Positions 39,160 to 51,446 of a DNA stretch of 51,446 bases are shown here, one piece after another. Both the position numbers and the translations under genes were made by a program. Position 1 is the first letter of the stretch. Each line of letters begins with the position of its first letter. The notes below the pieces were generated by a model. It had not been told where the DNA came from. It did no database searches and was given only the letters and a program-made list of their open reading frames with translations. The DNA lies in contig BJOX01000245.1 of assembly GCA_009731375.1 (NCBI GenBank), positions 123,106 through 174,551 on the forward strand. The letters run 5' to 3'. This DNA comes from Paulinella micropora (lineage: Eukaryota > Cercozoa > Imbricatea > Euglyphida).

Positions 39160-39365
39160 TGTATGTATAAGGTCGTTCAAGATATAGTTTTACCGTCGTA
39201 TTGTGACAGCTAGCGAAAAAATCTGGTGGGTAAATTAATGTTATGTATGTATGTATGTATGTATGTATTAATATGTATGTATGTATGTATGTATGTTTTT
39301 GCGGATGCTTACTTCAACTGCAATCTGACGGTAAAATATATGTATGTATGCATGTATGTATGTAA
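39048..39365. repeat. (TATG)n microsatellite with short unique spacers
   Basis: Four TATG blocks are separated by 60-80 bp spacers. The first block is the target flank of the non-LTR element. Confidence 0.9.
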
Positions 39366-39645
39366 GAAGATAATTACACTTTTTTAAGGGTCATTTTCAA
39401 GAAAATGCCTTTTAAAAAATAGTGTCTTAAAAGCCCCAAATCATCATTTTTAAATAACCAACTTCCGAGTTGAATCAAAGAGAAATCTATCGACGAAGGA
39501 GATAAATCAAATATTAATAGAAGTAAAAAAAAAAACATATATCGGCAAAGGAGATAAGCGAATAAAAACATTTATAAAAATATTATTACATAATTATAAA
39601 AGATTGTGAGCAATTTACTACAACAGCAAGCAGATAAAGAACACA
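39366..39645. other. AT-rich sequence, nothing recognised
   Basis: About 280 bp without a gene. An internal near-repeat ATCGACGAAGGAGATAA / ATCGGCAAAGGAGATAA occurs at about 39489 and 39541. Confidence 0.5.
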
Positions 39646-40060
39646 ACCAAACGATACCCCTCCATACCCGGGTATGATACCCGGTATGATACCCCTGGGA
39701 TATGAGGGGTATGAGAGAGAAGGGGTATTATACCCTCATGGGTATGGGGGGGGGGGTATCAGGGGTATGAGGGGTATCGACCTCATACCGCTCAGGGACT
39801 TGGAGAAAATTTATTAGATAGCATGAGTTGTGAGATGGGGTATGAAACCCCCAGATGGGGTATGAGGGACTTGGAAAAAAATTATTAGCCGGGGTATCAG
39901 ATGGGGTATGACGGACTTGGAGAAAATTTATTAGCAGGGGTATCAGATGGGGTATGAGGGACTTAGAGAAAATTTATTAGCCGGGGTATCAGATGGGGTA
40001 TGAGGGACTTGGAGAAAATTTATTAGCCGGGGTATCAGATTTATTTATTAATAAGATACG
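39646..40060. repeat. GGGGTATGAGGGACTTGGAG minisatellite, ~45-bp units
   Basis: The region begins CCAAACGATACCCCTCCATA, repeated at 46369, followed by units such as GGGGTATGAGGGACTTGGAG, AAAATTTATTAG, and GGGGTATCAGAT. It shares its core with the next array. Confidence 0.8.
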
Positions 40061-40159
40061 CAACATGGTCCCACTGCCTGATCAATTACAATTATTAATT
40101 ATCGAGATTGATTTTTTTTAAAGCACTAAAAGTGGCAAGTATTTTATTAAAACAGTGAG

Positions 40160-41189
40160 TAACAGAGAGAAAATGAGGGGTATGAGGGACATAGAGAAAA
40201 TGAGGGATATGAGGGACATAGAGAAAATGAGGGGTATGAGGGACTTAGAGAGAAAATGAGGGGTATGAGGGACATAGAGAAAATGAGGGGTATAAGGGAC
40301 ATAGAGAAAATGAGGGGTATGAGGGACATAGAGAAAATGAGGGGTATGAAAGACACAGAGAAAATGAGGGGTATGAAAGACACAGAGAAAATGAGGAGTA
40401 TGAGGAACATAGAGAAAAAATGAGGGGTATGAGGGACATGGAGAGAAAATGAGGGGTATGAGGGACATAGAGAGAAAATGAGGGGTATGAGGGACATAGA
40501 GAAAAAATGAGGGGTATGAGGGACATAGAGAAAATGAGGGGTATAAGGGACATAGAGAGAAAATGAGGGGGGGGTATGAGGGACATAGAGAGAAAATGAG
40601 GGGTATGAGGGGCATAGAGAGAAAACGAAGGGTATGAGGGACATAGAGAGAAAATGAGGGGTATGAGGGACATAGAGAGAAATTGAGGGGTATGAGGGAC
40701 ATAGAGAAAATGAGGGGTATGAGGGACATAGAGAGAAAATGAGGGGTATGAGAGACATAGAGAAAATGAGGGGTATGAGGGACACAGAGAGAAAATGAGG
40801 GGTATGAGGGACACAGAGAGAAAATGAGGGGTATGAGGGACATGGAGAGAAAATGAGGGGTATGAGCGACATAGAGAGAAATTGAGGGGTATGAGGGACA
40901 TAGACAAAATGAGGGGTATGAGGGACATAGACAAAATGAGGGGTATGAGGGACATAGAGAGAAATTGAGGGGTATGAGGGACATAGAGAAAATAAAGGGT
41001 ATGAGGGACATAGAGAAAATGAGGGGTATGAGGGACATAGAAAGAAATTGAGAGGTATGAGGGAGATAGAGAAAATAAAGAGTATGAGGAACATAGAGAA
41101 AATGAGGGGAATGAGGGACATAGAGAAAATGAGGGGTATGAGGGACTTAGAGAAAAAACGAGCGGTATGAGGGACATAGAAAAAATGAG

Positions 41190-41190
<1 letters not shown>
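40160..41190. repeat. 27-30-bp minisatellite, about 36 copies
   Basis: The unit is GGGGTATGAGGGACATAGAG plus AAAATGA, with GA-insertion variants. Long open frames on the minus strand (repeating PHTPHFLSMSLIP) come only from the repeat and are not genes. Confidence 0.9.
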
Positions 41191-41261
<71 letters not shown>

Positions 41262-41262
41262 T
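41191..41262. repeat. (GATA)n microsatellite
   Basis: Pure GATA tetranucleotide array following the minisatellite. Confidence 0.95.
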
Positions 41263-41317
41263 AAGGAAACTCCTTCGACCACACAACGCGGTTTATAGAC
41301 GCAATGTATGAACTTAT

Positions 41318-41617
41318 TTAGCAGAAACAGCTCTTGTCTAAACAAACCCCTATCAAGTTATCATGCGCGGCCCAGAATACGCTATATTTTTCAAACCTGC
41401 TAAGGAATGCAATCTGAAAATGTCTGGTCTCTATACCAGCGACTGCAGCCCAATCATCGCTCATGGCAAAAAGAAGCACATCTCCCGATGCACACCCAAT
41501 ATCCAATAGACACATGTCCTTTTTCTCATCCCTGGAGATCCCTCCGAAACATGTCGCAAGGGATTGACCATTCAAAGTCCCACCGATCCCATCACCTACA
41601 CTACCAAGGTCCCTCAT
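41318..41617 (-). pseudogene. fragment of a SAM-dependent methyltransferase
   Basis: From an ATG at 41615-41617 the minus strand reads MRDLGSVGDGIGG, then MCLLDIGCASGDVLLFA and VAGIETRHFQIAF. The LDIGCASGDV block with a following GIE is the Rossmann SAM-binding motif I/II. The frame ends after 99 residues, much shorter than a typical methyltransferase domain, so this is a fragment or broken copy. The longer open frame upstream has no sensible sequence. The gene is divergent from the next plus-strand gene and lies in GC-rich sequence. Confidence 0.5.
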
Positions 41618-41720
41618 GTGTAAAGGTTTCCTCAACTGTTGCGTTAGTCGCACCCGCCAGGCAGGAGCGGGCGCAATAAACCGAGGATTAGAAGTCCCAC
41701 AATCCAACAGCAACCCCAGC

Positions 41721-42651
41721 ATGAACTTTAGTACTTTTATACCTGGGAATACGTGCACTAACCTGAGGGGGCAAGACAACATTCTGGGCCGGCTACTCAA
41801 CTGCATCCGGAACGACCAGGTATGCAGCCAGGCGCTCGCTGATAACGTGCTCCCGACTGGAAGGTTCCTGACCATCGAGCAGGTGTTGAGTCTACGGTCG
41901 GACCAAGGGGTCGCGTGGATCCAGTCTCTCAAGCTTTTATATCCTACCCAGTGTGCCGCCGGTTGGGTCGAGAATGCCGTCAGTCGCATGTGCAGTCTAG
42001 CATCGAGTTCTTCCCCTAGCCCATCCCCTCAGCCTTTACCAAGTTCCTCTCCAACAACGGCTGGTAGCAGTAGTATCAATTGCGTAAGTGGAGCAACCAA
42101 TCTGAGCGCCGTGGCTGCTTGTTACAGTACGCGCTATTTGCCCAAGGGTTCGGCGACAGCACCAATAAATCCGAACAACAATGAGGCAAGCGACCTGAGA
42201 CAAGCCGTGCGTGCCTTGCTTGAAAATGATGGAAATTGCAGAGGAATAACGCTCGGCAGCGCTATCAGAGCGAACACGTCGGTTTCTTGTTCACTGATAG
42301 TACGTACGGGGCTCAGTACTGCTTGTTGATGGATACCGGAGATGCCAACGGGGATGGCAAGTTCGACTCGGGCTTTGGGTTTGTGACGGTAGCCAACCGG
42401 CGCCAAGACATTCACCGCTACCTGGTTCATAGCGCCCCGCACCTGCCTCGGAGGTTAACACCGAAGTACAGGTCATGCGTCTGCTGGCCGAGACCGGAGG
42501 GCACGTGGGTCTGGTGGCAGGGGCGCGCAGAGACGCGACGGGTGACCGCAGCAAATGCAATACCGCTTACAACAGCACTGACGGCGTGTATGACAACACC
42601 TCTGCTTTCTATGTTCTAGCTTCCGAGGTGTACGCGTGGTACATGCAGTAG
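41721..42651 (+). pseudogene. Cys-rich protein of unknown function, two frameshifts
   Basis: The first frame reads MNFSTFIPGNTCTNLRGQDN, then a Cys-containing helical region and a Ser/Pro-rich linker (SSSSPSPSPQPLPSSSPT). At about 42236-42310 the coherent sequence moves one base back (DTGDANGDGKFDSGFGFVTV). Near 42448 it moves back again, to TEVQVMRLLAETGGHVGLVA and GARRDATGD, ending at TAG 42649-42651. The last block (T-E-x-Q-x-x-R-L-x-x-x-x-G ... V-A-G-A-R-R-D-A) looks like the C-terminal part of a hydrolase-like family that I cannot name. A (TAGG)n run forms the stop; sequence in the same frame stays open again from about 42665 to 43035. Confidence 0.4.
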
Positions 42652-42664
42652 GTAGGTAGGTAGG

Positions 42665-43035
42665 CAGCAAGGTCGGCGCGCAGTCTGGCGGTTCTGTTCT
42701 ACCTGACGCTTTTAGCTAACGGGACCCAGTACTTCCCCTCCGAGGTCATTGACAATAAAGATAGCCGCGATTGCGCGCTGGCGCCGCTTATCAGGGCGCT
42801 CAGCGACAGCGTTGTTGGAGAGTTCTGGGAAGCCTTGCTGCGCCAAGCCCGAGACCTAGCAGCAATGCTAGGTATAGCGAGCGAGCACGGGCTTACGCGA
42901 CTGACACTTATTGGAGCCTTGGCCAATCAGCCTCGGCGAGCGCCATCTACACCGGGGGCTGTCTTGAAAGTCTTTTGGAAAACCAAAAGCTTGGGGGACC
43001 CCCCTGGAACGGCGATTGATATCAGTCAGAGCTGA
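42665..43035 (+). CDS. open frame of unknown function, maybe the continuation of the preceding broken gene
   Basis: In the same frame as the end of the previous gene, but after TAGG-derived stops, the sequence reads SLAVLFYLTLLANGTQYFPS, then LSDSVVGEFWEALLRQARDL, ending at TGA 43033-43035. It starts with a hydrophobic stretch. It may be a downstream exon or gene tail interrupted by the (TAGG)n expansion. Confidence 0.3.
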
Positions 43036-43206
43036 ACAACAAGAGGGAGAGGCAGGGAGGGTGTGCCTCCCTTTGTAGAGCTTTTAACTTTAAAACAACT
43101 TTTCGTAAAAAAAAGAGCTGTAGCTTAAATTCAAGTTCAACCCCCAAAAAAAGAATGGTCTTTGTGGCTGACTAAATATATTTACTTACAAGCTTAAGAA
43201 AAAATA

Positions 43207-43332
43207 ATGAAAAGAAAACAGCAGCAAACCGTCGCGGACAGCTTCTCCGCCTGCGGCTCCTGTGCCTAAGCGCACTGCCCCGTTCAAGGCTGTTGTGCAG
43301 GCAGCAGGGGCTCCAAGAGCCTGACCTCGACT
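43207..43332 (+). pseudogene. short basic ORF, frameshifted
   Basis: MKRKQQQTVADSFSACGSCA ends at TAA. A coherent continuation in another frame (APVPKRTAPFKAVVQAAGAP) overlaps it and ends at TGA near 43325. KRK near the start echoes the basic N-termini of the first virus-like block. Support is weak. Confidence 0.25.
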
Positions 43333-43350
43333 AGATCCCGGCCCCGCACC

Positions 43351-43990
43351 CTACAGAGGCAAGGGCTCTGAGCTCTGGGCCCGTTGGCAAAGCAAACGCG
43401 CATATCTCTGCATGAGCTCGAGCAGTTTCGGCCGCGCTTCCTTGGCTACCCCGTGGTCCTTCAAGTAATCGGCCAGGCTGCCATTGTCGTTGGCCTGGCT
43501 GTAGCAGGCCACATAGACCCGTTGCTTTCTTTCTCTGGGGAGGCGACTGGACGCCAGGCTGGTGCTTGCCCAGAGCACTGTCCGTCTTGCCTTTGTTTGT
43601 TGCAAGGCCTTCAGCATCTTGTTAGCGAGTTTAGAGTTCTCGGCGATACTCGCCAGCCGTACGGATTCGCATGCTCCTATTTGATTTGCATGCAAGGCCT
43701 CGGCCCAGCTTAAATATCCCGCGGAGTCTTGCATTTCGTGATGAGCTATGAGCCAGCAAGTAACAATGGCAGTGCGCCTGGGTCCATCCTGATGCCAAAA
43801 CAACAGCCTCCCCCCCAGAAACCCTGCCTTGCTTTCAGAATCTCCCGAGCTTGCCCTCACGAGCTTGTTGTACAGCGCGTCTTCGAAATCAGTAGTTGTG
43901 AGCGAACTCAGTGCAGAATGTCTTTCCGCTTCAGCCTGCAGTCCTTGAATGAGCCTATCAAAGTCTCCCGCGGGTTTGCCACATTTAATT
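43351..43990 (-). pseudogene. GC-rich minus-strand gene of unknown function, possibly broken upstream
   Basis: The intact part (169 codons from GTG/ATG at about 43860) is rich in charged helix: LANKMLKALQQTKARRTVLW and GVAKEARPKLLELMQRYARL. In the same frame the sequence is open further upstream (GDFDRLIQGLQAEAERHSAL) to about 43990, where a TAG occurs next to a T5 run. The segment beyond (RAVERYLGLLPSV) is in another frame, which suggests an indel. No family is recognised. Confidence 0.4.
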
Positions 43991-44097
43991 TGCTACAGGC
44001 AAAAACGCTGGGCAGCAAGCCTAGGTACCGCTCGACCGCTCTGGTTAGAGCGGGCGAGCTTGTCGAAGGCGCCTCAGGCTTTACAGCACAGTGAAAC

Positions 44098-44430
44098 GGT
44101 AGGGGGTCGGTAGGGGGTCGGTAGAGGGTCCCTCTAAGGTAGGCCCCTACCTTAGAAAAAAAAATTTTGTTTGTTTTTTGTTTTTATTTAAAAATACATC
44201 TTTTTTTTTTTTTTTTTTTTTTTTAAACCCTACCGACCCCCNNNNNNNNNNNNNNNNNNNNNNNNNNNNNNNNNNNNNNNNNNNNNNNNNNNNNNNNNNN
44301 NNNNNNNNNNNNNNNNNNNACCACCCCCACCATCCCCTTCAATATTAAATTATTTAATTGTATACTATACCCCCTACCGACCCCCTACCACCCCCTACCG
44401 ACCCCCTACCTTAGGACACCCCCTACAATC
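44098..44430. repeat. GGTAGGGGGTCGG / CCCCCTACC arrays with a 78-N gap
   Basis: Plus-orientation GGTAGGGGGTCGG copies (44098-44140) are followed by opposite-orientation CCCCTACCTTAG and CCCTACCGACCCC copies, and by a ~90-bp duplicated segment with TATTAAATTATTTAATTGTA. The gap is 44242-44319. The arrays resemble subterminal repeats of the adjacent transposon. Confidence 0.7.
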
Positions 44431-44589
44431 CCCTTCAATGTTAAATTATTTAATTGTATACTGATATTGTCATGAAAATTATTTCATAGTAATATTCAAT
44501 TATTTAATGATTAAGTGTTGAAAATTATTATTATTAATAATAATCGAACTTTAAATTTTATGAAATAAAAAAAATTAATGATAAGGAAT

Positions 44590-45072
44590 TCACAATGATT
44601 TCAAAATTTGAACCATGCGTACAAGCTCAGGCACTTCCATCATTCTTTCTAAAAAATTATCGCCGAGCTGATAGATTCCTGCGTTGGATCTAGCGTCTGC
44701 GTTTCTCGAAATAACACTAAGATTTGCATCAGGCTTTACGCGAGAATGCACTTTTTGCACCTGCCCTCCCATGGCACGTTCGGTTGGCATACACCAAATA
44801 TTTCTCACACTTCCTATTGTACGCATACTCTTAATAATATGTTCTATCATATGTACAACACTAGGAAGATCTGTGGGGCTCATGTTAGCTATAACTAATC
44901 TCCTTACCTCTTGCTCCCTTGCTACCAGTTCGTCTACATAATACCCTGTGATGATGTCACTTGTCTTGCCGTCGTCCCTGCTGTCTGGATCGATGTCGCC
45001 TAAAAGTTCGCCAATCGCCGCCCACGTTTCATACTGAGCTGCAGGTAGTTTACCTGATAGCAAAAATAACAC
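44590..45072 (-). pseudogene. C-terminal part of a CACTA/Tnp2-like transposase (DUF4218-like)
   Basis: The minus strand reads LPSVVHMIEHIIKSMRTIGS, VRNIWCMPTERAMGGQVQKV, then RVKPDANLSVISRNADARSN. This matches the 'G-P-x-x-x-x-W-x-x-x-x-E-R-x-x-G-x-x-K ... x-x-P-x-x-x-x' pattern of the domain following Tnp2 transposases of CACTA (En/Spm) elements. A possible splice acceptor (TTTTTGCTATCAG) precedes GKLPAAQYETW, so the ATG in front may be intronic. Together with 46757-47185 it would form one minus-strand element. Confidence 0.45.
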
Positions 45073-45278
45073 AAGAAAAATAGTTTTGCTTAGAAAATCA
45101 TCATTATGCTCAGCCCCCTACCTTAGCAACCCCCTACCATAGCGACCCCCTACCTTCACAAACAAACAAATTTGATTCGAGTGAGCACCTTGTGCATGCG
45201 AGTAGCAGTTCACTCCATATTGTATCAACTCATGCATAGTCATGCGAGTTCCTGTATTTCCCACCCCAGCGTAGGGCA

Positions 45279-46150
45279 GTAGTTTGGAATCCTATGGTAG
45301 GGGGGTGTCCTAAGGTAGGGGGTGACCAGAGATAATACCCTGTTCAAACAAGACATATGTGCACACACCTCCGTGAGCTCTACTGAATTCTCGTAGCAAC
45401 AAAGAGCAACTTCCGCACACCTCCGTGAGCTCTATTGAATTCTGGTAGCAACAAACAGCAAGTTGCGACACGAGAATTCAATAGATTACAACAAGTTTTC
45501 TCGGTAAGTAGTAGTAGTAGTAGTACTAGACGAGAAACCTAGACAAAGAGAGAGAGCGAAAGAGAGATAGAGGGAGCATGATATATTTCAATAGAGAGGA
45601 AAAGAGAGGAGAAAGAGAAAATATGGCAGTAGTTTGGGGTCCTATGGTAGGGGGTTTCCTTAGGTGGGGGGTGACCCGAGATCGGGGGTATCCCGAGAAA
45701 TCTAGTTAGATAGATAGAGAGAGAGAGAGAGAATAATATATATAAATAGATAGAAGAAACAGTAGGAAAGAGTGTAGTAATTTGGGGTTCTATGGTAAGG
45801 GGTGTCCTAAGGTAGGGGGTGTCCTAAGGTAGGGGGTGTCCTAAGGTAGGGGGTGTCCTAAGGTAGGNNNNNNNNNNNNNNNNNNNNNNNNNNNNNNNNN
45901 NNNNNNNNNNNNNNNNNNNNNNNNNNNNNNNNNNNNNNNNNNNNNNNNNNNNNNNNNNNNNNNNNNNNNNNNNNNNNNNNNNNNNNNNNNNNNNNNNNNN
46001 NNNNNNNNNNNNNNNNNNNNNNNNNNNNNNNNNNNNNNNNNNNNNNNNNNNNNNNNNNNNNNNNNNNNNNNNNNNNNGTCCTAAGGTAGGGGGTGTAATA
46101 AGGTAGGGGGTGTCCTAAGGTAGGAGGTGTCCTAAGGTAGGAGGTGTCCT
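45279..46150. repeat. (GTCCTAAGGTAGGGGGT)n arrays and higher-order repeats
   Basis: GGGTGTCCTAAGGTAGG repeats in tandem on both sides of the gap 45868-46077. A longer unit with GCAGTAGTTTGG(A/G)(A/G)TCC recurs at about 45275, 45624 and 45773. A 50-bp tandem duplication with CACACCTCCGTGAGCTCTA lies at about 45365-45460. Confidence 0.85.
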
Positions 46151-46169
46151 AACAGACTTAGCGAGAGAA

Positions 46170-46191
46170 AGAGAATAATAATAATAATAAC

Positions 46192-46263
<72 letters not shown>

Positions 46264-46289
46264 TATTATTATTATTATTATTATTATTG

Positions 46290-46321
<32 letters not shown>

Positions 46322-46332
46322 TATGTATATAT

Positions 46333-46364
<32 letters not shown>

Positions 46365-46370
46365 CACAGC
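46170..46370. repeat. (AAT)n / (ATT)n junction and (TA)n
   Basis: AAT repeats turn into ATT at about 46262, forming a large hairpin-capable repeat, followed by TA repeats. Confidence 0.9.
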
Positions 46371-46573
46371 CAAACGATACCCCTCCCATACCCGGGTATC
46401 ATACCCCAAGGCCCCATACCCCCATCTTCCCCCCCCTCCCCCAACCACCCCCGCCATTCATCCCACCCCCCATGTCCCTCGGGGGGGAGGGGGGGTGGGG
46501 GGGTTTCATACTCCAGGGGTATGGGGGGAAATGAATTGCGGGGGTGGTTGGGGGGGGGGGGGGGGGGGGGGGG
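46371..46573. repeat. second copy of the ATACCCGGGTAT segment plus poly-G
   Basis: CAAACGATACCCCTCCCATA and ACCCGGGTATCATACCCC match 39647-39690. The rest is C/G-rich low complexity ending in poly-G and a 10-N gap (46574-46583). Confidence 0.75.
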
Positions 46574-46756
46574 NNNNNNNNNNTATTATATATATATGTA
46601 TATATATATAAAGACAAAAAGAATATGGTAGGGGGTGTCCCGAGATCGGCGGTATCACGAAACCTAGAGAGGGAGAGAGAGTCGTAGAAGTGATCCCGGC
46701 CCAACAGGAGGGATAGGAATATATCCTTTCCCCCAATTGAGCAGTGGGCGAGTTCT

Positions 46757-47185
46757 TTACCAGCGATGATAAAAGGTGAGAGCAGTCGTCCTTGATCTGC
46801 CACACGATGCGCAGGCATTGAGTTGTTCACGATCTCTCCAATAAAGCCCCAGCTTGCACTGTTTCCTGCAGACCTGAAGCTTCTTAAAGATCTCTAGTTG
46901 AGAAATTCTTTTAATGTCGCCAATGAGAGTCTGCAGAACCGGCCACTGCACGTCACGAGGACAGAGAAGAACTCTTAGCGTTTCCCACAGCCTTGCTGCT
47001 GCCTTTTGCGACACCCCTGGATGCCTGTCCCACCATCTCATCAGAAGCTCAAAAGCCTTACCCATAGAACTAAACATTCGACAATCTTGGGGGTATCCCT
47101 TTTTCCGAAATTTTCCATGAAGTATATGGACTTTTTTGAAAACGTATGGAAATGAAAGGAAATGAATTCCCTGATTGCAGAACAT
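46757..47185 (-). pseudogene. N-terminal part of a Tnp2-like transposase
   Basis: The minus strand reads KAFELLMRWWDRHPGVSQKA, then LQTLIGDIKRISQLEIFKKL, QVCRKQCKLGLYWRDREQLN and ACASCGRSR. The V-C-x-x-x-C-x-L-Y ... L-x-x-C-x-x-C-x-x-x-R pattern is typical of the zinc-binding N-terminus of CACTA Tnp2 proteins. The frame is lost after TALTFYHRW at 46757. Confidence 0.45.
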
Positions 47186-47489
47186 ATAAAAATAATATTA
47201 AAATATGTTTTTATTAATTGTAATACACTTTAACTTCATCTTCAGAGGTGGGCAGGAACCGGTCCGACACGGTAATTNNNNNNNNNNGAAGTAGCCATTC
47301 TCATAAATGCTGGTTCTCCTCGGCGTCTTGCAACACCAGGTAGCTGAGCCCGCCGATGACCTTATATATACAATAAAGTTCATTTGCGTCATTCCTTTTC
47401 AATTTTAATAAACACAGGGTACAATTTGAGAAAGAGAGCAAGAGAGAGAAAGAGTGATAAGAGACAAAGGGGGGAGTAGGCAAGGTTAG

Positions 47490-47599
47490 GTAGGGGGGTG
47501 TCCTAAGGTAGGGGGGTGTCCTAAGGTAGGGGGGTGTCCTAGATAATTACACACAGAGAGAGAGAGAGAGAGAGATTAGGTAGGGGGGTGTCCTAGATA

Positions 47600-47636
<37 letters not shown>
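47490..47636. repeat. (GGTAGGGGGGTGTCCTAA)n and (GA)n
   Basis: Copies of the same GGTAGGGGGGTGTCCTA motif alternate with GA runs. Confidence 0.85.
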
Positions 47637-47710
47637 TTGCCATCCTCTTCTGAATCCGACGAGTCGGATGAGTCAGACGAGGAGCCGGATTCAGAAGATG
47701 AGTCAGACGA
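47637..47710 (+). other. Ser/Asp/Glu-rich coding-like segment
   Basis: The plus-strand frame reads PSSSESDESDESDEEPDSED then ESDDSNSW. A homologous acidic segment is on the minus strand at 48270-48404. This could be exon remnants of a protein with casein-kinase-type sites, or simply a degenerate repeat. Confidence 0.3.
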
Positions 47711-47752
47711 TTCCAATAGCTGGGCCCGCCCAGGACCTCAACAAACACAAGT

Positions 47753-47798
47753 TTCAGTTATAATTACACTTTCTTGGGAAGCTGTAATTATAACTGAA
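47753..47798. repeat. 15-bp perfect inverted repeat
   Basis: TTCAGTTATAATTAC at 47753-47767 pairs with GTAATTATAACTGAA at 47784-47798 across a 16-nt loop. Confidence 0.75.
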
Positions 47799-47814
47799 GA
47801 TTATCCGGTCGCAA

Positions 47815-48265
<451 letters not shown>

Positions 48266-48404
48266 ACCAGCTATCGTTTTCTGCATGCGACTCCTCGGAC
48301 TCGTCGGATTCATCCGACTCATCCGACTCCTGAGAGGATTCGCTTGATTCCTCCGAGGATTCCGATGACCCCAAAGACGTGTCACTAGTACTGGATGAGG
48401 ACAT
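48266..48404 (-). other. Ser/Glu-rich coding-like segment on the minus strand
   Basis: From ATG 48402-48404 the frame reads SSSSTSDTSLGSSESSEESS then SQESDESDESDESEESHAEN. It mirrors the plus-strand segment at 47637, giving an inverted pair on either side of the (GA)n tract. Confidence 0.3.
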
Positions 48405-48845
48405 GAAGACAAGCTATTGAGGACGTTGAAGTTAACAGCGACAGGTCTTCTTCTTGGCTTCTCGGGTTCTCAAATTGTGGTGCAACCAACGGTCCCGCCA
48501 AAAAAAGGCACGTTCCGGGCTGTTTCCGTGCTGTATGCAGCGGCCCGACACTAGCGCTGTGGCATTTCTCTCTGGAAAAAGGAAGGCTTTAAGGTCAGCC
48601 CACCCATTTGAGCGCCAATTGTGCTGCTTTTTGTCACTTTTTTGGACCCCAAGTGACCCCAGATTTCCCAACCGCTCCATTGTCTAGTATGGCGGGTCCG
48701 TTTCTCTTGACTCCCTTTGCTACTGCAACACACACAACATTTCTCCTACATCACGTATGTGCGAAGTGTTTGCTTGTTGTTGCTGCTGTTGCATATTTTT
48801 TTTCGGGAGTTTTACTCGGTTTTTTTTTGTGTTTTGGGGCTGCAG
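48405..48845. other. unique sequence, no confident gene
   Basis: A minus-strand frame contains AFFWRDRWLHHNL, faintly like the F-W-x-D-x-W-L block downstream of RT in LINEs, but nothing else supports it. No other feature is seen. Confidence 0.4.
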
Positions 48846-48897
48846 AATCGAGAGGGGCCACGCGCGGAGAGAAGGCGTTTCAGGAGGTGTTAAAACG
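48846..48897 (+). CDS. candidate short internal exon
   Basis: GGGGCTGCAG and GTAAGC bound 52 nt reading SRGATRGEKAFQEVLKR. The downstream intron would start in a (TC)n tract, as introns of the LRR-TIR gene do. No partner exon is found. Confidence 0.25.
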
Positions 48898-50620
<1,723 letters not shown>

Positions 50621-50687
50621 CTCACGTATACTTATGCTTATACCTTTACTTTTTCAGTAATAGTATTAATAATACTACTAGTAATAT

Positions 50688-50740
50688 GACACCCCCTACC
50701 TTAGCACACCCCCTACCTTACCTTACCTACTCCCCCTCTT
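50688..50740. repeat. CACCCCCTACCTTAG copies
   Basis: ACACCCCCTACCTTAGCACA is the reverse complement of the GGTAGGGGGTGT motif found at 45-48 kb, showing the family continues here. Confidence 0.8.
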
Positions 50741-50784
50741 TGTCTCTTATCTGTCTTTCTCTCTCTTAGTAACTGTAATAGTAA

Positions 50785-51446
<662 letters not shown>

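Larger units (their letters stand above)
44590..47185 (-). mobile_element. remains of a CACTA-like DNA transposon (minus strand)
   Basis: An N-terminal Tnp2-like segment (46757-47185) and a C-terminal DUF4218-like segment (44590-45072) lie in order on the minus strand. The catalytic middle is missing or hidden by repeats and the 210-N gap at 45868-46077. Arrays of CCTAAGGTAGGGGGTGT flank and interrupt the coding parts, as subterminal repeats do in CACTA elements. Termini starting CACTA were not found. Confidence 0.4.

Noticed and set aside
40118-41345. Overlapping minus-strand frames of 300-380 codons in three phases
   Set aside because: The minisatellite unit has no stop in several frames; all three read the same repeat.
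45820-45867. rRNA or I-CeuI-like site because of GTCCTAAGGTAG
   Set aside because: The 12-nt match to the large-subunit rRNA core occurs in a tandem array with a G-rich continuation and no other rRNA sequence.
48432-48680. LINE reverse-transcriptase tail (AFFWRDRWLHHNL)
   Set aside because: A single short resemblance with no RT motifs or element structure around it.

Overview
The window looks like a nuclear contig from a microbial eukaryote (an alga or other protist; a stramenopile is possible but unproven). The evidence is GT-AG introns with matching phases, one leucine-rich repeat per 84-nt exon, a non-LTR retrotransposon of a rare type, LTR-retroelement and CACTA-like remains, and long tetra-, tri- and dinucleotide microsatellites. 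The assembly is broken by many N runs, several of them abutting poly-C or poly-G tracts.

Region 1-12.2 kb is a compact, GC-rich, virus-like block with genes on both strands and short AT-rich spacers. It carries a probable double-jelly-roll major capsid protein (partial), a small membrane protein, a six-finger EsV-1-7-like array joined to a putative nuclease, a phage/giant-virus type virion protein, a penton-like minor capsid protein, a SLATT/DUF4231-like membrane protein, an apparently intact ribonucleotide reductase small subunit, a coiled-coil protein, a long tail-fibre-like gene, a small Cys-rich protein and a 266-aa unknown. Several genes are broken by single-base frameshifts, an in-frame stop, or a 1.08-kb AT-rich insertion carrying a foldback element. 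Several starts are preceded by a T7-9-C-(T/C)-(T/C) motif, and several N-termini carry short basic, nuclear-localisation-like motifs. Genome-encoded viral remains are the best explanation, but an integrated virus with assembly indels cannot be excluded.

Region 12.2-21 kb starts with an array of about ten degenerate stem-loop repeats lying between two copies of a 14-bp direct repeat. It continues with about 6 kb of microsatellites and little unique sequence. Region 21.8-26.0 kb is a host gene model: LRR exons, a basic 26-residue triple repeat, TIR-domain exons and a C-terminal tail. Exon phases agree except at one junction at the start of the TIR domain. Its introns hold microsatellites.

Region 27.2-30.3 kb is a decayed LTR-type Gag-protease region in which gag and protease are in one frame, separated by UGA-CUA-G, a known readthrough context. 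Region 30.55-39.05 kb is an apparently intact non-LTR retrotransposon. Its 1.8-kb first ORF has no recognised domain, and its ~1790-residue second ORF has RNase H placed upstream of the reverse transcriptase and a restriction-like endonuclease at the C-terminus. That order is known from oomycete Utopia elements.

Region 39-51.4 kb holds minisatellites (a ~28-bp GGGGTATGAGGGACATAGAG family), a second small GC-rich block of broken genes (methyltransferase fragment and unknowns, 41.3-44.1 kb), pieces of a CACTA/Tnp2-like transposase embedded in arrays of the CCTAAGGTAGGGGGTGT motif, long (GA/TC)n and (AAT)n tracts, and a second partial copy of a short cassette that sits inside (AAT)n.
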